From Cohnella thailandensis (GTDB lineage Bacteria; Bacillota; Bacilli; Paenibacillales; Paenibacillaceae): 64,000 nucleotides of DNA. A program made the position numbers and the translations under genes. Of this stretch, positions 16,473 to 25,127 are shown one piece after another. Every line of letters starts with the position of its first letter. Within the stretch, counting starts at the first letter, position 1. The notes beneath the pieces were generated by a model. The model was given only the letters and a program-made list of their open reading frames with translations, was not told the origin of the DNA and searched no databases. Location of the stretch: positions 1-64,000 of the forward strand of contig NZ_JACJVQ010000023.1 of assembly GCF_014212135.1 (NCBI RefSeq). The letters are read 5' to 3'.

Positions 16473-17476
16473 CGGATCCTACGACCCGTTAATTTCGTAG
16501 CCGGGAGGATGCCGGCTTTGGCGATTCCGGTCATCTCGTCCCCGTCGACCACTGCTTCGAACTTTAAATTCAGGCGCATCGGCTTCGTTATTCGAAGGGA
16601 CCAGGTTAGCGTGCCGTCCCGGAGCACCGGATCGATAAACTCGACCGCTTCGTCCCCTTGAACGGCGGTTCCGCGGATCGCGCCGTCCTTCGCCGTTATC
16701 GAGAGCCTGACCTGCAACTTCCCGACGGGAGTGGCGAGCGTCGCGTCCCATTCGCCGTCGAAGCCGGCGTCGGATCGGACTCCGGAAGAGAGCTCCGTTT
16801 CTCTAGTATCGCCCTCTTGAGTGCCAGAAGAGAGAAGGGGAGCCAACCCGCTTGCTCTCCAAACCGTGCCCCTCCGTTCGAATTCGAACAATTGTTCTAC
16901 CGCGATTGCGATGCGCGGCCCCAGTTCGCGTTCCACCAAGTATAGAGCGACATCGAGACCGGAAGTGACCCCTCCGCCGCTCACCAGGTTGCCGTCATCC
17001 ACCACGCGGGCCCGGACGGGATTGACCCCGGTCGCTCCGAGAAAATCCATGCCCAAGCGGTTCGTGACCGCGGACCTGCCTTCCAGCAAACCTCCCATAG
17101 CCAGCACCAGAGAACCCCCGCAAACCGTGGCGACGACGACGTCCTTTTGCTTGAGCGCTTGTTTCATGAGTTCGGTAATGGACGTGTTCGCGGCACGTCC
17201 AAGAAGAACGGGAATGGAATCGGGCCCGTCTCCTTCGAGTTCGCCGGATGCGCCCGGCACGAGGATGATTCCCGCGCGCTTGGGATCCAGCCTGCCGCTC
17301 GCTTCGATTTTTAATCCGTTGACGCCGCTGACGACGGACCTCGCTCCTTCGGCCGTCACGAATTCCACGCTTAACGCGTTGTCCGAATACATGGCGGCAC
17401 CGCTGAAGACCTCGTAAGGCGCGATCGCGTCCATCAAATCGAAGCCGTCGAATAAAACGATTTGAACCTTTATCAT
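16469..17476 (-). CDS. DJ-1/PfpI family protein with extra C-terminal domain
   Basis: A 335-residue protein. Residues 1-210 form a DJ-1/PfpI (class I glutamine-amidotransferase-like) domain starting KVQIVLFDGFDLMDAIAPYE. The nucleophile-elbow Cys119 lies in VATVCGGS, and VSGGGVTSGLDVALYL follows. Relatives include isonitrile-hydratase-like enzymes and AraC-fused regulators. From about residue 240 a second domain (GEWDATLATPVGKLQ...) has alternating strand-like segments and no family I can name. The start at 17476 follows AAGGAGGAA. A shorter, secreted paralogue lies at 31630-32400. It diverges from the two-component system. Confidence 0.85.
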   Translation of the reverse strand: MIKVQIVLFDGFDLMDAIAPYEVFSGAAMYSDNALSVEFVTAEGARSVVSGVNGLKIEASGRLDPKRAGIILVPGASGELEGDGPDSIPVLLGRAANTSITELMKQALKQKDVVVATVCGGSLVLAMGGLLEGRSAVTNRLGMDFLGATGVNPVRARVVDDGNLVSGGGVTSGLDVALYLVERELGPRIAIAVEQLFEFERRGTVWRASGLAPLLSSGTQEGDTRETELSSGVRSDAGFDGEWDATLATPVGKLQVRLSITAKDGAIRGTAVQGDEAVEFIDPVLRDGTLTWSLRITKPMRLNLKFEAVVDGDEMTGIAKAGILPATKLTGRRIR

Positions 17477-17585
17477 AGAGAATTCCTCCTTAAATGACGT
17501 CATAGGCATCCTAACCTATGAATATCTCGAATGGTGGAGGGTAAAGGTCACAAAACGATAAACGCGCCGGTTTTACCTGTTTGCT

Positions 17586-17601
17586 ACAGTTCCGGAACTG
17601 T
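17586..17601. promoter_or_regulatory. Perfect 16-bp palindrome between divergent genes
   Basis: ACAGTTCCGGAACTGT reads the same on both strands. It lies 110 bp upstream of the DJ-1-like gene and 131 bp upstream of the sensor kinase. It could be an operator for the response regulator or another dimeric regulator. No clear -35/-10 pair is seen beside it. Confidence 0.45.
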
Positions 17602-17731
17602 TTCTCGTTGGCCGACAGACGGGAATATCCGTTATCGAATGCTGCCGATCGCTTCTTTTCACTCGATCCGGCCTTTGCTATGATGGAGCTTGGAGCGTTT
17701 AGCTTGTTAGGAAAGGGGCCAAAGGGAGTCC

Positions 17732-19405
17732 ATGGACCAACGGGACCTTCGCATCCAGGAGCTGACGACGCTCAAGACGATCGCCGAGACGCTGAACGAA
17801 TCTAACGATATGAGTTCGATGCTGAACGTCGTTCTGGAAAAGCTTCTGGAGCTGACGGGATTGACGGCCGGTTGGATGTTTATCGTCGACGAGCGGGGCA
17901 CCTACGAATTCGCGGCCGGCAGCGGATTGCCTCCAGGCCTCAGCTATCGCGATGCCGAACCTATGCGAAGCGGGAGCTGCTGGTGCCTGAACCGTTACGG
18001 CGACGGGAGATTGAAGAACGCCGTCAACATCATGAATTGCAAACGGATCGAGAACGCGGCGGCATGCGACTGGGGAGACACCTGCGGGATTACGCACCAT
18101 GCTACCGTTCCCTTGCGCTCCGGCAACAAGCGCTTCGGCCTGCTTAACGTGGCCGCTCCCGATAAAATACGCTTCGAAAAGGAAGAGCTTGCGCTGCTTC
18201 AGGCGGTCGCTTACCAGATCGGAAGCGCGATAGAACGAATGCGGCTGTACGCGGCGGAGCAGAGAAGAGCTTCGCTGTTCGCGAAGCTCGGCGAATACGG
18301 AAGCGCGCTAGGCGCGGAGGCGGCTCGAGCCAAGGAGCGTGCCGGGCTATGGAAGCATGCCATGGAGCTAATCGGCTGCCGCTTCGATTGGCCGAGCGCG
18401 GCGCTGCTCGAGCCGACAGGCGGGGATCTGACCGTGCGCGCCATCTATGCGGAGGGTCGAACGATCGTGCCTCAGCTTCAGATGGCGATGGATGTCATGG
18501 ACTGGCATGAAGATAAATCGGTTAAGCTGAGCGCTGCTCCGATCCCGCAAGAAGAAGCCATGAAGCTCGCCGATTGGTTAGTCTGCCAAGGATTGCTGCC
18601 CAGAGTCGCGCAGGCAGCCGCTTCCCGGGTCGTCTTGCCGGGCAAAGGCGCCGCGGGCATCTTGCTGATCGGTTATGATCAACCAAGCGATCTCTACCGA
18701 ACGGATGCCGAAGCGATCGAAGCGCTCGCCGGGCAGATCGGCGTGACGTTCGAGCGAGTTCGGACGGAAGAGAACCGGCGGGAGATCGCTCGCTTGGAGG
18801 AACGGAATAAGCTTGCAAGAGACCTGCACGATTCCGTAAACCAGACCTTGTTCTCGCTCGGGATGATGTCGCGCGGCGCCGCGAGTTTGCTTTCTTCAGG
18901 CCAAGAAGCTCTGCTTGTCGAGACGCTGCAGGATATGCAGGGGCTGTCCCAGCGCGCGCTGAAGGAGATGCGCGAGCTCATCATGCAGCTTCGGCCATCG
19001 GGTCTTGAAGAAGGATTGGCAACGGGCCTCAGGCAATACGGGGAACGGTTAAAGCTGAGCGTGCGCACCCAGGTCAATGGCGTCATGGAGCTACCGCGGA
19101 CGGTCGAAGAGGCTTTATGGCGAATCGGCCAAGAGGCGATCAATAACGTTAGCAAGCATTCGGGAGCGACGGAGGTCGAGGTAAGACTGCTTCTCCAACC
19201 GAAGGAAGCGGTCTTGCGGATTACCGACCATGGTCGGGGCATCGCCCCGAAGAGATTGGCGGAATGGAAGCGCGACTCGATGGGCTTATCGTCGATGAGA
19301 GAGAGAGCGGAAGCGCTCGGAGGCCGATTCGCGCTGCATTCCGGAGTTAAAAGCGGGACGACTATCGAAGCGATCATTCCGCTGGCGGGAGCCGAATCGT
19401 TATAG
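17732..19405 (+). CDS. Sensor histidine kinase, GAF-type with cysteine cluster (AirS/NarX-like)
   Basis: A 557-residue cytoplasmic kinase with no membrane segment. A first GAF domain covers about residues 15-175 and carries Cys83, Cys85, Cys103, Cys112 and Cys118, a spacing that recalls the [2Fe-2S]-binding GAF domain of the oxygen and redox sensor AirS. A second GAF-like region covers about 190-345. The HisKA_3 dimerisation domain has the phosphorylated His366 in LARDLHDSVNQ, and the ATPase domain has the N-box NNVSKHSGA and G-box DHGRGIA. AAAGGGAG precedes the start. It is followed after 16 bp by its response regulator. Confidence 0.9.
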   Translation: MDQRDLRIQELTTLKTIAETLNESNDMSSMLNVVLEKLLELTGLTAGWMFIVDERGTYEFAAGSGLPPGLSYRDAEPMRSGSCWCLNRYGDGRLKNAVNIMNCKRIENAAACDWGDTCGITHHATVPLRSGNKRFGLLNVAAPDKIRFEKEELALLQAVAYQIGSAIERMRLYAAEQRRASLFAKLGEYGSALGAEAARAKERAGLWKHAMELIGCRFDWPSAALLEPTGGDLTVRAIYAEGRTIVPQLQMAMDVMDWHEDKSVKLSAAPIPQEEAMKLADWLVCQGLLPRVAQAAASRVVLPGKGAAGILLIGYDQPSDLYRTDAEAIEALAGQIGVTFERVRTEENRREIARLEERNKLARDLHDSVNQTLFSLGMMSRGAASLLSSGQEALLVETLQDMQGLSQRALKEMRELIMQLRPSGLEEGLATGLRQYGERLKLSVRTQVNGVMELPRTVEEALWRIGQEAINNVSKHSGATEVEVRLLLQPKEAVLRITDHGRGIAPKRLAEWKRDSMGLSSMRERAEALGGRFALHSGVKSGTTIEAIIPLAGAESL

Positions 19406-19421
19406 GGTAAGGGGGAGAGGA

Positions 19422-20090
19422 ATGACCATCCGACTTATGATTGCCGACGACCATGCGATGGTCAGGCGCGGCTTGCAGGTTTTTCTGGCGACGCAGCCGG
19501 ATATCGCGCTCGTCGGCGAGGCGGCGAACGGGCAGGAGACGCTGGATCGCGCCGCCGAGCTGCGGCCGGACGTTATTCTGATGGATTTGAACATGCCGGT
19601 GTTGAACGGCATCGAGACGACGGCCAGATTGATCCAAGCCCAGCCGGAGATCAAAGTTATCGTTCTCACTTCCTTCGCGGATCAAGACCACGTTCTGCCC
19701 GCTATTCAGGCGGGAGCGAAGGGGTACTTGCTTAAGGACATAGAGCCGGATATGCTCATCGAAGCGGTCCGTCGGGTTCACCAAGGCCGAGTCGAGCTGC
19801 ACCCGGACGCCGCCGGGATGCTGGTCAACCATTTATCGGGCTCGGAACGCCCGCTAACGAAAGAGGACAAGGGATCGAGCGAAGAAGATCGGCTTGGCCA
19901 ATTGACTCCGAGAGAGCTGGAGGTTCTGCGGCACCTCGCAACGGGCATGTCGAACAAAGAAATCGGCGAATCTCTTGTCATAACGGAGAAAACCGTCAAG
20001 ACTCACGTCAGCCATCTGCTCGACAAGCTTGGATTCTCCGATCGTACGCAGGCGGCTATCTTCGCGGTTAAACGGGGGATCGGCTTATAA
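19422..20090 (+). CDS. NarL/LuxR-type response regulator
   Basis: A 222-residue regulator. The receiver domain (residues 1-120) has the acidic pair DD at 9-10, the phosphoacceptor Asp55 (ILMDLNMP), Thr in VLTSF and Lys in YLLKD. A linker of about 35 residues leads to a LuxR helix-turn-helix (LTPRELEVLRHLATGMSNKE, then VKTHVSHLLDKL). It forms an operon with the sensor kinase. AirR-like partners control respiration and redox genes. Target genes are unknown; the nirBD operon and the divergent DJ-1 gene are candidates only by theme. Confidence 0.93.
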   Translation: MTIRLMIADDHAMVRRGLQVFLATQPDIALVGEAANGQETLDRAAELRPDVILMDLNMPVLNGIETTARLIQAQPEIKVIVLTSFADQDHVLPAIQAGAKGYLLKDIEPDMLIEAVRRVHQGRVELHPDAAGMLVNHLSGSERPLTKEDKGSSEEDRLGQLTPRELEVLRHLATGMSNKEIGESLVITEKTVKTHVSHLLDKLGFSDRTQAAIFAVKRGIGL

Positions 20091-20123
20091 CGACGCGAGG
20101 TCATCTCCTCCCAAAGTCGTAGA

Positions 20124-20154
20124 GGTTCTCAATCGAACGATTGAGAGCCTTTTT
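20124..20154 (+). terminator. Intrinsic terminator after the two-component operon
   Basis: A 12-bp stem with one wobble: GGTTCTCAATCG (20124-20135) with CGATTGAGAGCC (20138-20149), then five T. Confidence 0.88.
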
Positions 20155-20252
20155 GGCGTAAGTTCGTTCTTGCTGCCGACGACCGATCGGCATGGCGCTT
20201 TTACAATAAAACCATATCAAGCAGGCGAACAAAGCCAAAGGAGCGAGAGACC

Positions 20253-20804
20253 ATGAAGATCGTATTCCTGACCGGAAGCAATCGCATAGGAGCGACCAGC
20301 ACGATATTGGCCAAAGCAATGGCGATGAGAATGGAGCGCAAGCAAGTGGAGGCAAGCGTGTTCGATCTGGCGGAATGGCCGCTGCCCTACTATTCGCCGG
20401 ATGACAGCTACGAGCATCATGACGGCGTGCAGAGACTGAGCCGACTCATGAGGGAGGCCGACGGGATCGTGCTGACCACCCCGGAGTATCATGGCTCGGT
20501 AAGCGGAGTGCTCAAGAACGCGCTCGATTTTCTCGGGCAAGAGCATTTTGCCGGCAAGCCGGTCTTGTCCGTCAGTTCGTCGGGGGGCGCGGTGGGAACC
20601 AGTTCGCTGACGCAGCTGCAGACGATCGTTCGCAACCTGCATGGCGTCAATAGCCCGGAGTGGGTCTCCATCGGGGGAGCTCAGCGCGCGAGGTATGAGC
20701 AGCTTGAGAACGCGGAGCTCGACGCCAGAAGCGAGCATGGAATGGAGACGTTCCTGCGGCTGGTCGGCAAGCTGGCCCGAAGAGAGGATGCGATCGTAAG
20801 ATGA
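20253..20804 (+). CDS. NADPH-dependent FMN reductase
   Basis: A 183-residue flavodoxin-like reductase. The phosphate-binding loop is LTGSNRIGATS near residues 6-16, and TTPEYHGSVSGVLKNALDF is the signature of the NADPH:FMN reductase/azoreductase family. Such enzymes use reduced FMN for quinone, azo or metal reduction in the cytoplasm. AAAGGAG lies upstream. The stop overlaps the next start by 4 bp. Confidence 0.92.
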   Translation: MKIVFLTGSNRIGATSTILAKAMAMRMERKQVEASVFDLAEWPLPYYSPDDSYEHHDGVQRLSRLMREADGIVLTTPEYHGSVSGVLKNALDFLGQEHFAGKPVLSVSSSGGAVGTSSLTQLQTIVRNLHGVNSPEWVSIGGAQRARYEQLENAELDARSEHGMETFLRLVGKLARREDAIVR

Positions 20805-21583
20805 TCACGCATTTCGCCGGACTGAGGCTGCATACCGTGTCTATTCCAGGCGTCAAACAGTTCTATCGCGATATTCTAGGATTCCCGATCGCGATGGAAG
20901 AGGAAGGGGAGATCCGTTTTCGGCCGACGGATTCATTCGAGCTTGCGTTCGAAGAGTCGGAAGAGCCGATAGTTCCGGTTCACTTCGCGTTCGAAGTACC
21001 GTTCTCCGCCTTCGACGACATCGCGAACGAGCTTCGGCGAACCGTACCGTTGCTGTCATGGGAGGACGGGACGACCCTTAACCGGTTTGAGACGGGAAAG
21101 AACGTTTATTTTCGGGATGGAGACGGGCATCTGCTCGAATTGATCGCTCATTCCGACGGAAGGGAACAAGGGCGGCGGGCGTTCGGCAAGCTCCAGGTTC
21201 TGTACATGAGAGAGGTCGGACTTCCGTTCGAACCGGAAAGATTAAACGGCGCCAGGGAATGGATGAAGCGGGTCTTGTCGATGCAAAGCGCGATGGAGGA
21301 CGAGCAATTCGGTTTTATGGTCGGCGGAACGGCGTATTCGGTTGTCGTGTCGACAGAGCGAAGGTGGGTGCCGATCTCGATGATCGCCCGGAAGCCGAAT
21401 ATAGAGATTGCTTACGGAATCGACGGTCAGGACCATCTAGAGCTTATCCGCAGCGAGCTCATCCGCGAGAATCAGCTGTTGGATACCGATGGGAACAAAC
21501 TGACGTTCAATCTGTTCGGCTATACCGTACATTTGATCGCGCGACCCAACCGTATAGTTTCGCGCCCCCTGAATGAATACTAA
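20801..21583 (+). CDS. VOC (glyoxalase/bleomycin-resistance) family protein
   Basis: A 260-residue protein with two vicinal-oxygen-chelate modules. The first (residues 1-115) has LRLHTVSIPGVKQFYRDILG and ends with the metal-ligand Glu of GHLLELIAH. The second half is more diverged. VOC proteins are metal-dependent lyases, dioxygenases or thiol transferases. Overlap with the FMN reductase suggests a joint role in handling electrophiles. The function is not known. Confidence 0.8.
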   Translation: MITHFAGLRLHTVSIPGVKQFYRDILGFPIAMEEEGEIRFRPTDSFELAFEESEEPIVPVHFAFEVPFSAFDDIANELRRTVPLLSWEDGTTLNRFETGKNVYFRDGDGHLLELIAHSDGREQGRRAFGKLQVLYMREVGLPFEPERLNGAREWMKRVLSMQSAMEDEQFGFMVGGTAYSVVVSTERRWVPISMIARKPNIEIAYGIDGQDHLELIRSELIRENQLLDTDGNKLTFNLFGYTVHLIARPNRIVSRPLNEY

Positions 21584-21633
21584 TCACGCCTTAATAAGAA
21601 GGCGAAGGGCGTGAAAGACGATTGGTTGAGAAC

Positions 21634-22458
21634 ATGACTTACGGAACCGATTACCACTACATTCCGGTCACTTCGATTCAGAGCGGTTCATTCGAGCTGA
21701 TCGCGCCGGAAGTATGGACTCTAACGGTACAAATCGTAAACGTGGTCTTTATCGGAGCGCGGGATACAAATCGGTGGATTCTCGTCGATGCGGGAATGCC
21801 CGGTTCCGCGGATACTATTCTCAAGGCTGTTAACGAGCGATTCGGCGAAGGAAGCCGTCCCGCTGCCATCCTGCTCACCCACGGCCATTTCGACCATGTG
21901 GGCTCGATTGTCGAGCTGGCAGGCCGTTGGGACGTTCCTGTCATGGCTCACCCGCAAGAACTGCCTTATTTGACCGGACGATTGGCCTACCCGCCGGGCG
22001 ATCCGACGGTATCCAGCGGTTTGCTCGCCCAATTGTCTCCTTGGTACCCGAACGAGCCGATCGATTTAGGCAGCCGGGTATCCGCGCTTCCGGAGGATGG
22101 GTCTATTCCGGGGATGCCGGGCTGGGAATGGATCCACACGCCCGGACATACGCCCGGACACGTCTCGCTGTTTCGCGAAGCGGATCGGGTATTGATTGCC
22201 GGAGACGCGTTCGTCACGGTAAAGCAAGAATCGCTTTATAGCGTCTTTACGCAAGAGCTCGAAATCGGCGGACCTCCGCAATATTTTACGATGAACTGGC
22301 AAGAGGCCTCCGATTCGGTCAAGAAACTGGAAGCCTTGCAGCCGACCGTCGCCGTTACCGGGCACGGCAAGCCGGCCTATAAAGAATGGCTGGGCGTTCA
22401 CTTAAAGCGATTGGCGGACGAGTTCGAACGAATAGCCGTTCCCGGCCGCGGCGACTAG
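21634..22458 (+). CDS. Metallo-beta-lactamase-fold hydrolase
   Basis: A 274-residue MBL-fold enzyme. The zinc motif is LLTHGHFDHVGS (H-x-H-x-D-H), followed by HTPGHTPGH, the bridging Asp in IAGDAF, and VTGHGKP. This is the general hydrolase subgroup (glyoxalase II-like or lactonase-like), not a true beta-lactamase. The start is unclear: a TTG at 21622 is in frame, and neither start has a good Shine-Dalgarno. Confidence 0.87.
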   Translation: MTYGTDYHYIPVTSIQSGSFELIAPEVWTLTVQIVNVVFIGARDTNRWILVDAGMPGSADTILKAVNERFGEGSRPAAILLTHGHFDHVGSIVELAGRWDVPVMAHPQELPYLTGRLAYPPGDPTVSSGLLAQLSPWYPNEPIDLGSRVSALPEDGSIPGMPGWEWIHTPGHTPGHVSLFREADRVLIAGDAFVTVKQESLYSVFTQELEIGGPPQYFTMNWQEASDSVKKLEALQPTVAVTGHGKPAYKEWLGVHLKRLADEFERIAVPGRGD

Positions 22459-22522
22459 GATGGAATTAAGGCAACCGCAGGATGAAGCGCAAACTAGTAC
22501 TCGAGGGAGGTACGCAACAACG

Positions 22523-23560
22523 ATGATCAAGCTTGAATCCTTGGGCCAAAGCGCGCCTAAAACTAGCGTCACGGATAAGTTAACCTCGCCCGAAATCGGG
22601 AAGCTCTGGGTGACTTATCTTGGAAACAGCATGGCCAGCCGTATCCTGCCTTATTTCCTGAATAACGTGGACGATAGCGAAATCAAGTCCGTTCTGGAGG
22701 AAGGCCTTCGGTTGGCGGTACGGTTTACGAATACGATTAAGGAAATGTTCAACCGCGAAGGCTTTCCTCTTCCGAGCGGGTTCAGCGAGCAAGACGTGAA
22801 TGTAGGCGCTCCCCGATTATTCGACGATGAATTTTATCTTCATTATCTGAAATACGTCAGCAAAGCGGGAATCAGCGTTTACGGTATTGCCGTCCCGCTG
22901 ATGATCCGTCCCGACGTTCGCGATTTATTTACCGATTGCATCGTTACCACGGTCCAATTAATTAACGACATTAACATCTTGCTCGACGCCAAGGGTTTTT
23001 TGATTAAGCCGCCGTTCATTCCGACGCCCAATCGAATCGATTTTATCGAGAAGCAATCGTTTCTTAACGGGTTCTTCGGGGACGTCCGTCCGCTTCAAGC
23101 CCTGGAAATCACCCATATTTTCGACAACCTTGAGAACAACGCGACAAGCAGCGCCGTCCTGACCGGCTTTAGCCAAACGGCCCAATCCGAACAAGTCCGG
23201 AACTACTTTCTGAGAGGGAAAGGGATTGCCTCCAAGCATATCGAGATTTTCAACAGGCTGATGCGGAAAGACGACTTGCCGGTTCATCCGAGCCTGGATC
23301 ATTTGGTCACGGATTCCACCTTCTCCCCGTTCTCCGATAAAATCATGCTCTATCACAAAATAGACATGTTTGCGGTGCGGATCCGAACGTACGGCAATGC
23401 CCTGGCGTTCAGCGCGAGGCATGACGTGGCATCGGTCTTCGCGCGGCTGCTGGCGGAAGTCGGCAATTACCTCGAAGACGGAACGAATATCCTGATCGAT
23501 TTCGGCTGGATGGAACAACCGCCGCTAGCGGCGGATCGCGACGCCTTAGCTTCCAAATAA
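22523..23560 (+). CDS. DUF3231 protein
   Basis: A 345-residue helical protein made of two similar halves (about 15-165 and 185-335), each a ferritin-like DUF3231 unit. Repeated elements such as ...GKLWVTYLGNSMASRILPYF and ...ALEITHIFDNLENNATSSAV support an internal duplication. The family is common in spore-formers and has no established function. The start at 22523 has GGGAGG 13 bp upstream. A small membrane-protein gene follows after 15 bp. Confidence 0.8.
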   Translation: MIKLESLGQSAPKTSVTDKLTSPEIGKLWVTYLGNSMASRILPYFLNNVDDSEIKSVLEEGLRLAVRFTNTIKEMFNREGFPLPSGFSEQDVNVGAPRLFDDEFYLHYLKYVSKAGISVYGIAVPLMIRPDVRDLFTDCIVTTVQLINDINILLDAKGFLIKPPFIPTPNRIDFIEKQSFLNGFFGDVRPLQALEITHIFDNLENNATSSAVLTGFSQTAQSEQVRNYFLRGKGIASKHIEIFNRLMRKDDLPVHPSLDHLVTDSTFSPFSDKIMLYHKIDMFAVRIRTYGNALAFSARHDVASVFARLLAEVGNYLEDGTNILIDFGWMEQPPLAADRDALASK

Positions 23561-23575
23561 CCCATAGGGGTAGCC

Positions 23576-24034
23576 ATGGATAAACCTTCCCGCGTAGCCG
23601 AGGCTTTATTGTGGAGCATTGCGTTCCCCGGATTCGGTCAATTCCGCAACGGCAAGTACATCAAAGGAATCCTGCTGATTCTCTTGGAAATCCTGATCAA
23701 CGTGAATTCCAGGCTTAATCTGCTGATCATCGCGAGCTTTCACGGCGATATCCGGACATCGATTGCTCTTACGAATTATGAGTGGCTCATGTTCTACCCT
23801 TGCGTCTATATGTTCGGGATGTGGGATGCCTATAAAGACGCAGGGGGAGGAACCAAACCGTTCGCCGTGTTTCCGTTCGCGTTCGGGGCTTTTTTCGCTA
23901 CGGTCGGGGTTATCTACTCGCAAGATTTTCTAGGCGCCATGTGGTTGGGGTTATGCGGGCTGGCCGTCGGGTTGGCGGCAGGGATGGGACTTCAATACTT
24001 GCTTTGGAGCCGCTCCGCTATTCCATCCGACTAG
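23576..24034 (+). CDS. TM2-like multi-pass membrane protein
   Basis: A 152-residue protein with about four hydrophobic segments. The first carries SIAFPGFGQFRNGKYIKGI, which resembles the TM2/DUF5683-type motif (PGxGQ..NG...KG). It is probably co-transcribed with the DUF3231 gene. It converges on the germinant-receptor operon with 4 bp between stop codons. No function can be assigned. Confidence 0.75.
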   Translation: MDKPSRVAEALLWSIAFPGFGQFRNGKYIKGILLILLEILINVNSRLNLLIIASFHGDIRTSIALTNYEWLMFYPCVYMFGMWDAYKDAGGGTKPFAVFPFAFGAFFATVGVIYSQDFLGAMWLGLCGLAVGLAAGMGLQYLLWSRSAIPSD

Positions 24035-24038
24035 CCGT

Positions 24039-25127
24039 TTACTCGATAATGCCGGTGCCGGTGAAATGCGCGTTCACGTTCACCTTGAAGGTTACCTTCG
24101 GATAGATTTTTTGCCATTCCGCGAAATCGGATTCTCCCCCGTGACGGGACGCCCGGTAGCGCAGTCCGAAGCCTAAAGGGTCAACGCCATTGTCGCGTAA
24201 TCTGTTCAATAGCTGCAGGGCTTGATTTCTAAACTCCTCTTCGACGGTCTTTTCGAGCTCGTCCCAGCTTTGGTGGAATACGGGAGCCTCCGTATCCTCC
24301 GACTCCACATTAATCGATATGCGATACCGGATCTCCGGCTTGTTGGCCGAATCGACCAGTTTGAATCGCAAGGATCTCACTTTGGCATTAAAGGATATTT
24401 GCTTGCCGTCCAGAGCGGCCAGAATCAGAAATCGATGCCTGGTCTTCAGAAATTGATTAAAAATACCGGTTTCCTTGGCAGTCAGCTCGAGTTTCTTTAA
24501 ATTACTGCTAAAAATAGCCGCACGGTTAATGACGAAAGTTTCGGAACGGGAGGACACGATGGGCAGGAAAGCGTCTCTTCCGTGCTCGTGCCATCTTCGG
24601 TAATAATCGAACAAGTAGGTCTTCACGATATACGGGGATTCCGTTCCTTCATTGGTGAATGGCAGCATCAGCGCGTTCCCCGCCAAACGTTCGGACTTCG
24701 GCTTCGTTTGAATAATGGACAGGGCATCCGGTTCGCCGATGGCCATGAAGGCAATCTCCTGAATATCCCGGCGCCGGAAAAACCAATCGAGCGAGCGGCC
24801 TAATTCGCGATGATCCGCGAAGGATTTCCCGATGACGATAACGGTCGTGTGGCCAAAGTCGAATTCTTTGTCCACCTTGGATTTCATCAGTCGAACCGCG
24901 TTCGCTATGCTGCTTCCTTCTTGGCTGATGACCTGATATTTCGCTTCTCCCGGCTCGGTACGGGGGGAAGGAATAGCTAGCTTAAATGAAACTTTAAAGG
25001 GCGCTCGCTCGCCTTGGTCAACGCCGATCGCTACGACAAAAAAACGCTTGTCGATATCTTTAAAGCCGCAGCCGGGAAGCATCAGCAATAGCAACGCGAG
25101 CAGGGGGACCGAAATTTTCTTAGGCAT
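24039..25127 (-). CDS. Spore germination lipoprotein, GerC type
   Basis: A 362-residue Ger(x)C protein. Residues 1-20 are a lipoprotein signal ending at Cys20 (LLMLPGC). FKDIDKRFFVVAIGVDQGE then matches the family start. GerC proteins sit on the outer face of the spore inner membrane and form a receptor with GerA and GerB. It is the last gene of germinant operon 1, and its start overlaps the GerB stop. Confidence 0.93.
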   Translation of the reverse strand: MPKKISVPLLALLLLMLPGCGFKDIDKRFFVVAIGVDQGERAPFKVSFKLAIPSPRTEPGEAKYQVISQEGSSIANAVRLMKSKVDKEFDFGHTTVIVIGKSFADHRELGRSLDWFFRRRDIQEIAFMAIGEPDALSIIQTKPKSERLAGNALMLPFTNEGTESPYIVKTYLFDYYRRWHEHGRDAFLPIVSSRSETFVINRAAIFSSNLKKLELTAKETGIFNQFLKTRHRFLILAALDGKQISFNAKVRSLRFKLVDSANKPEIRYRISINVESEDTEAPVFHQSWDELEKTVEEEFRNQALQLLNRLRDNGVDPLGFGLRYRASRHGGESDFAEWQKIYPKVTFKVNVNAHFTGTGIIE

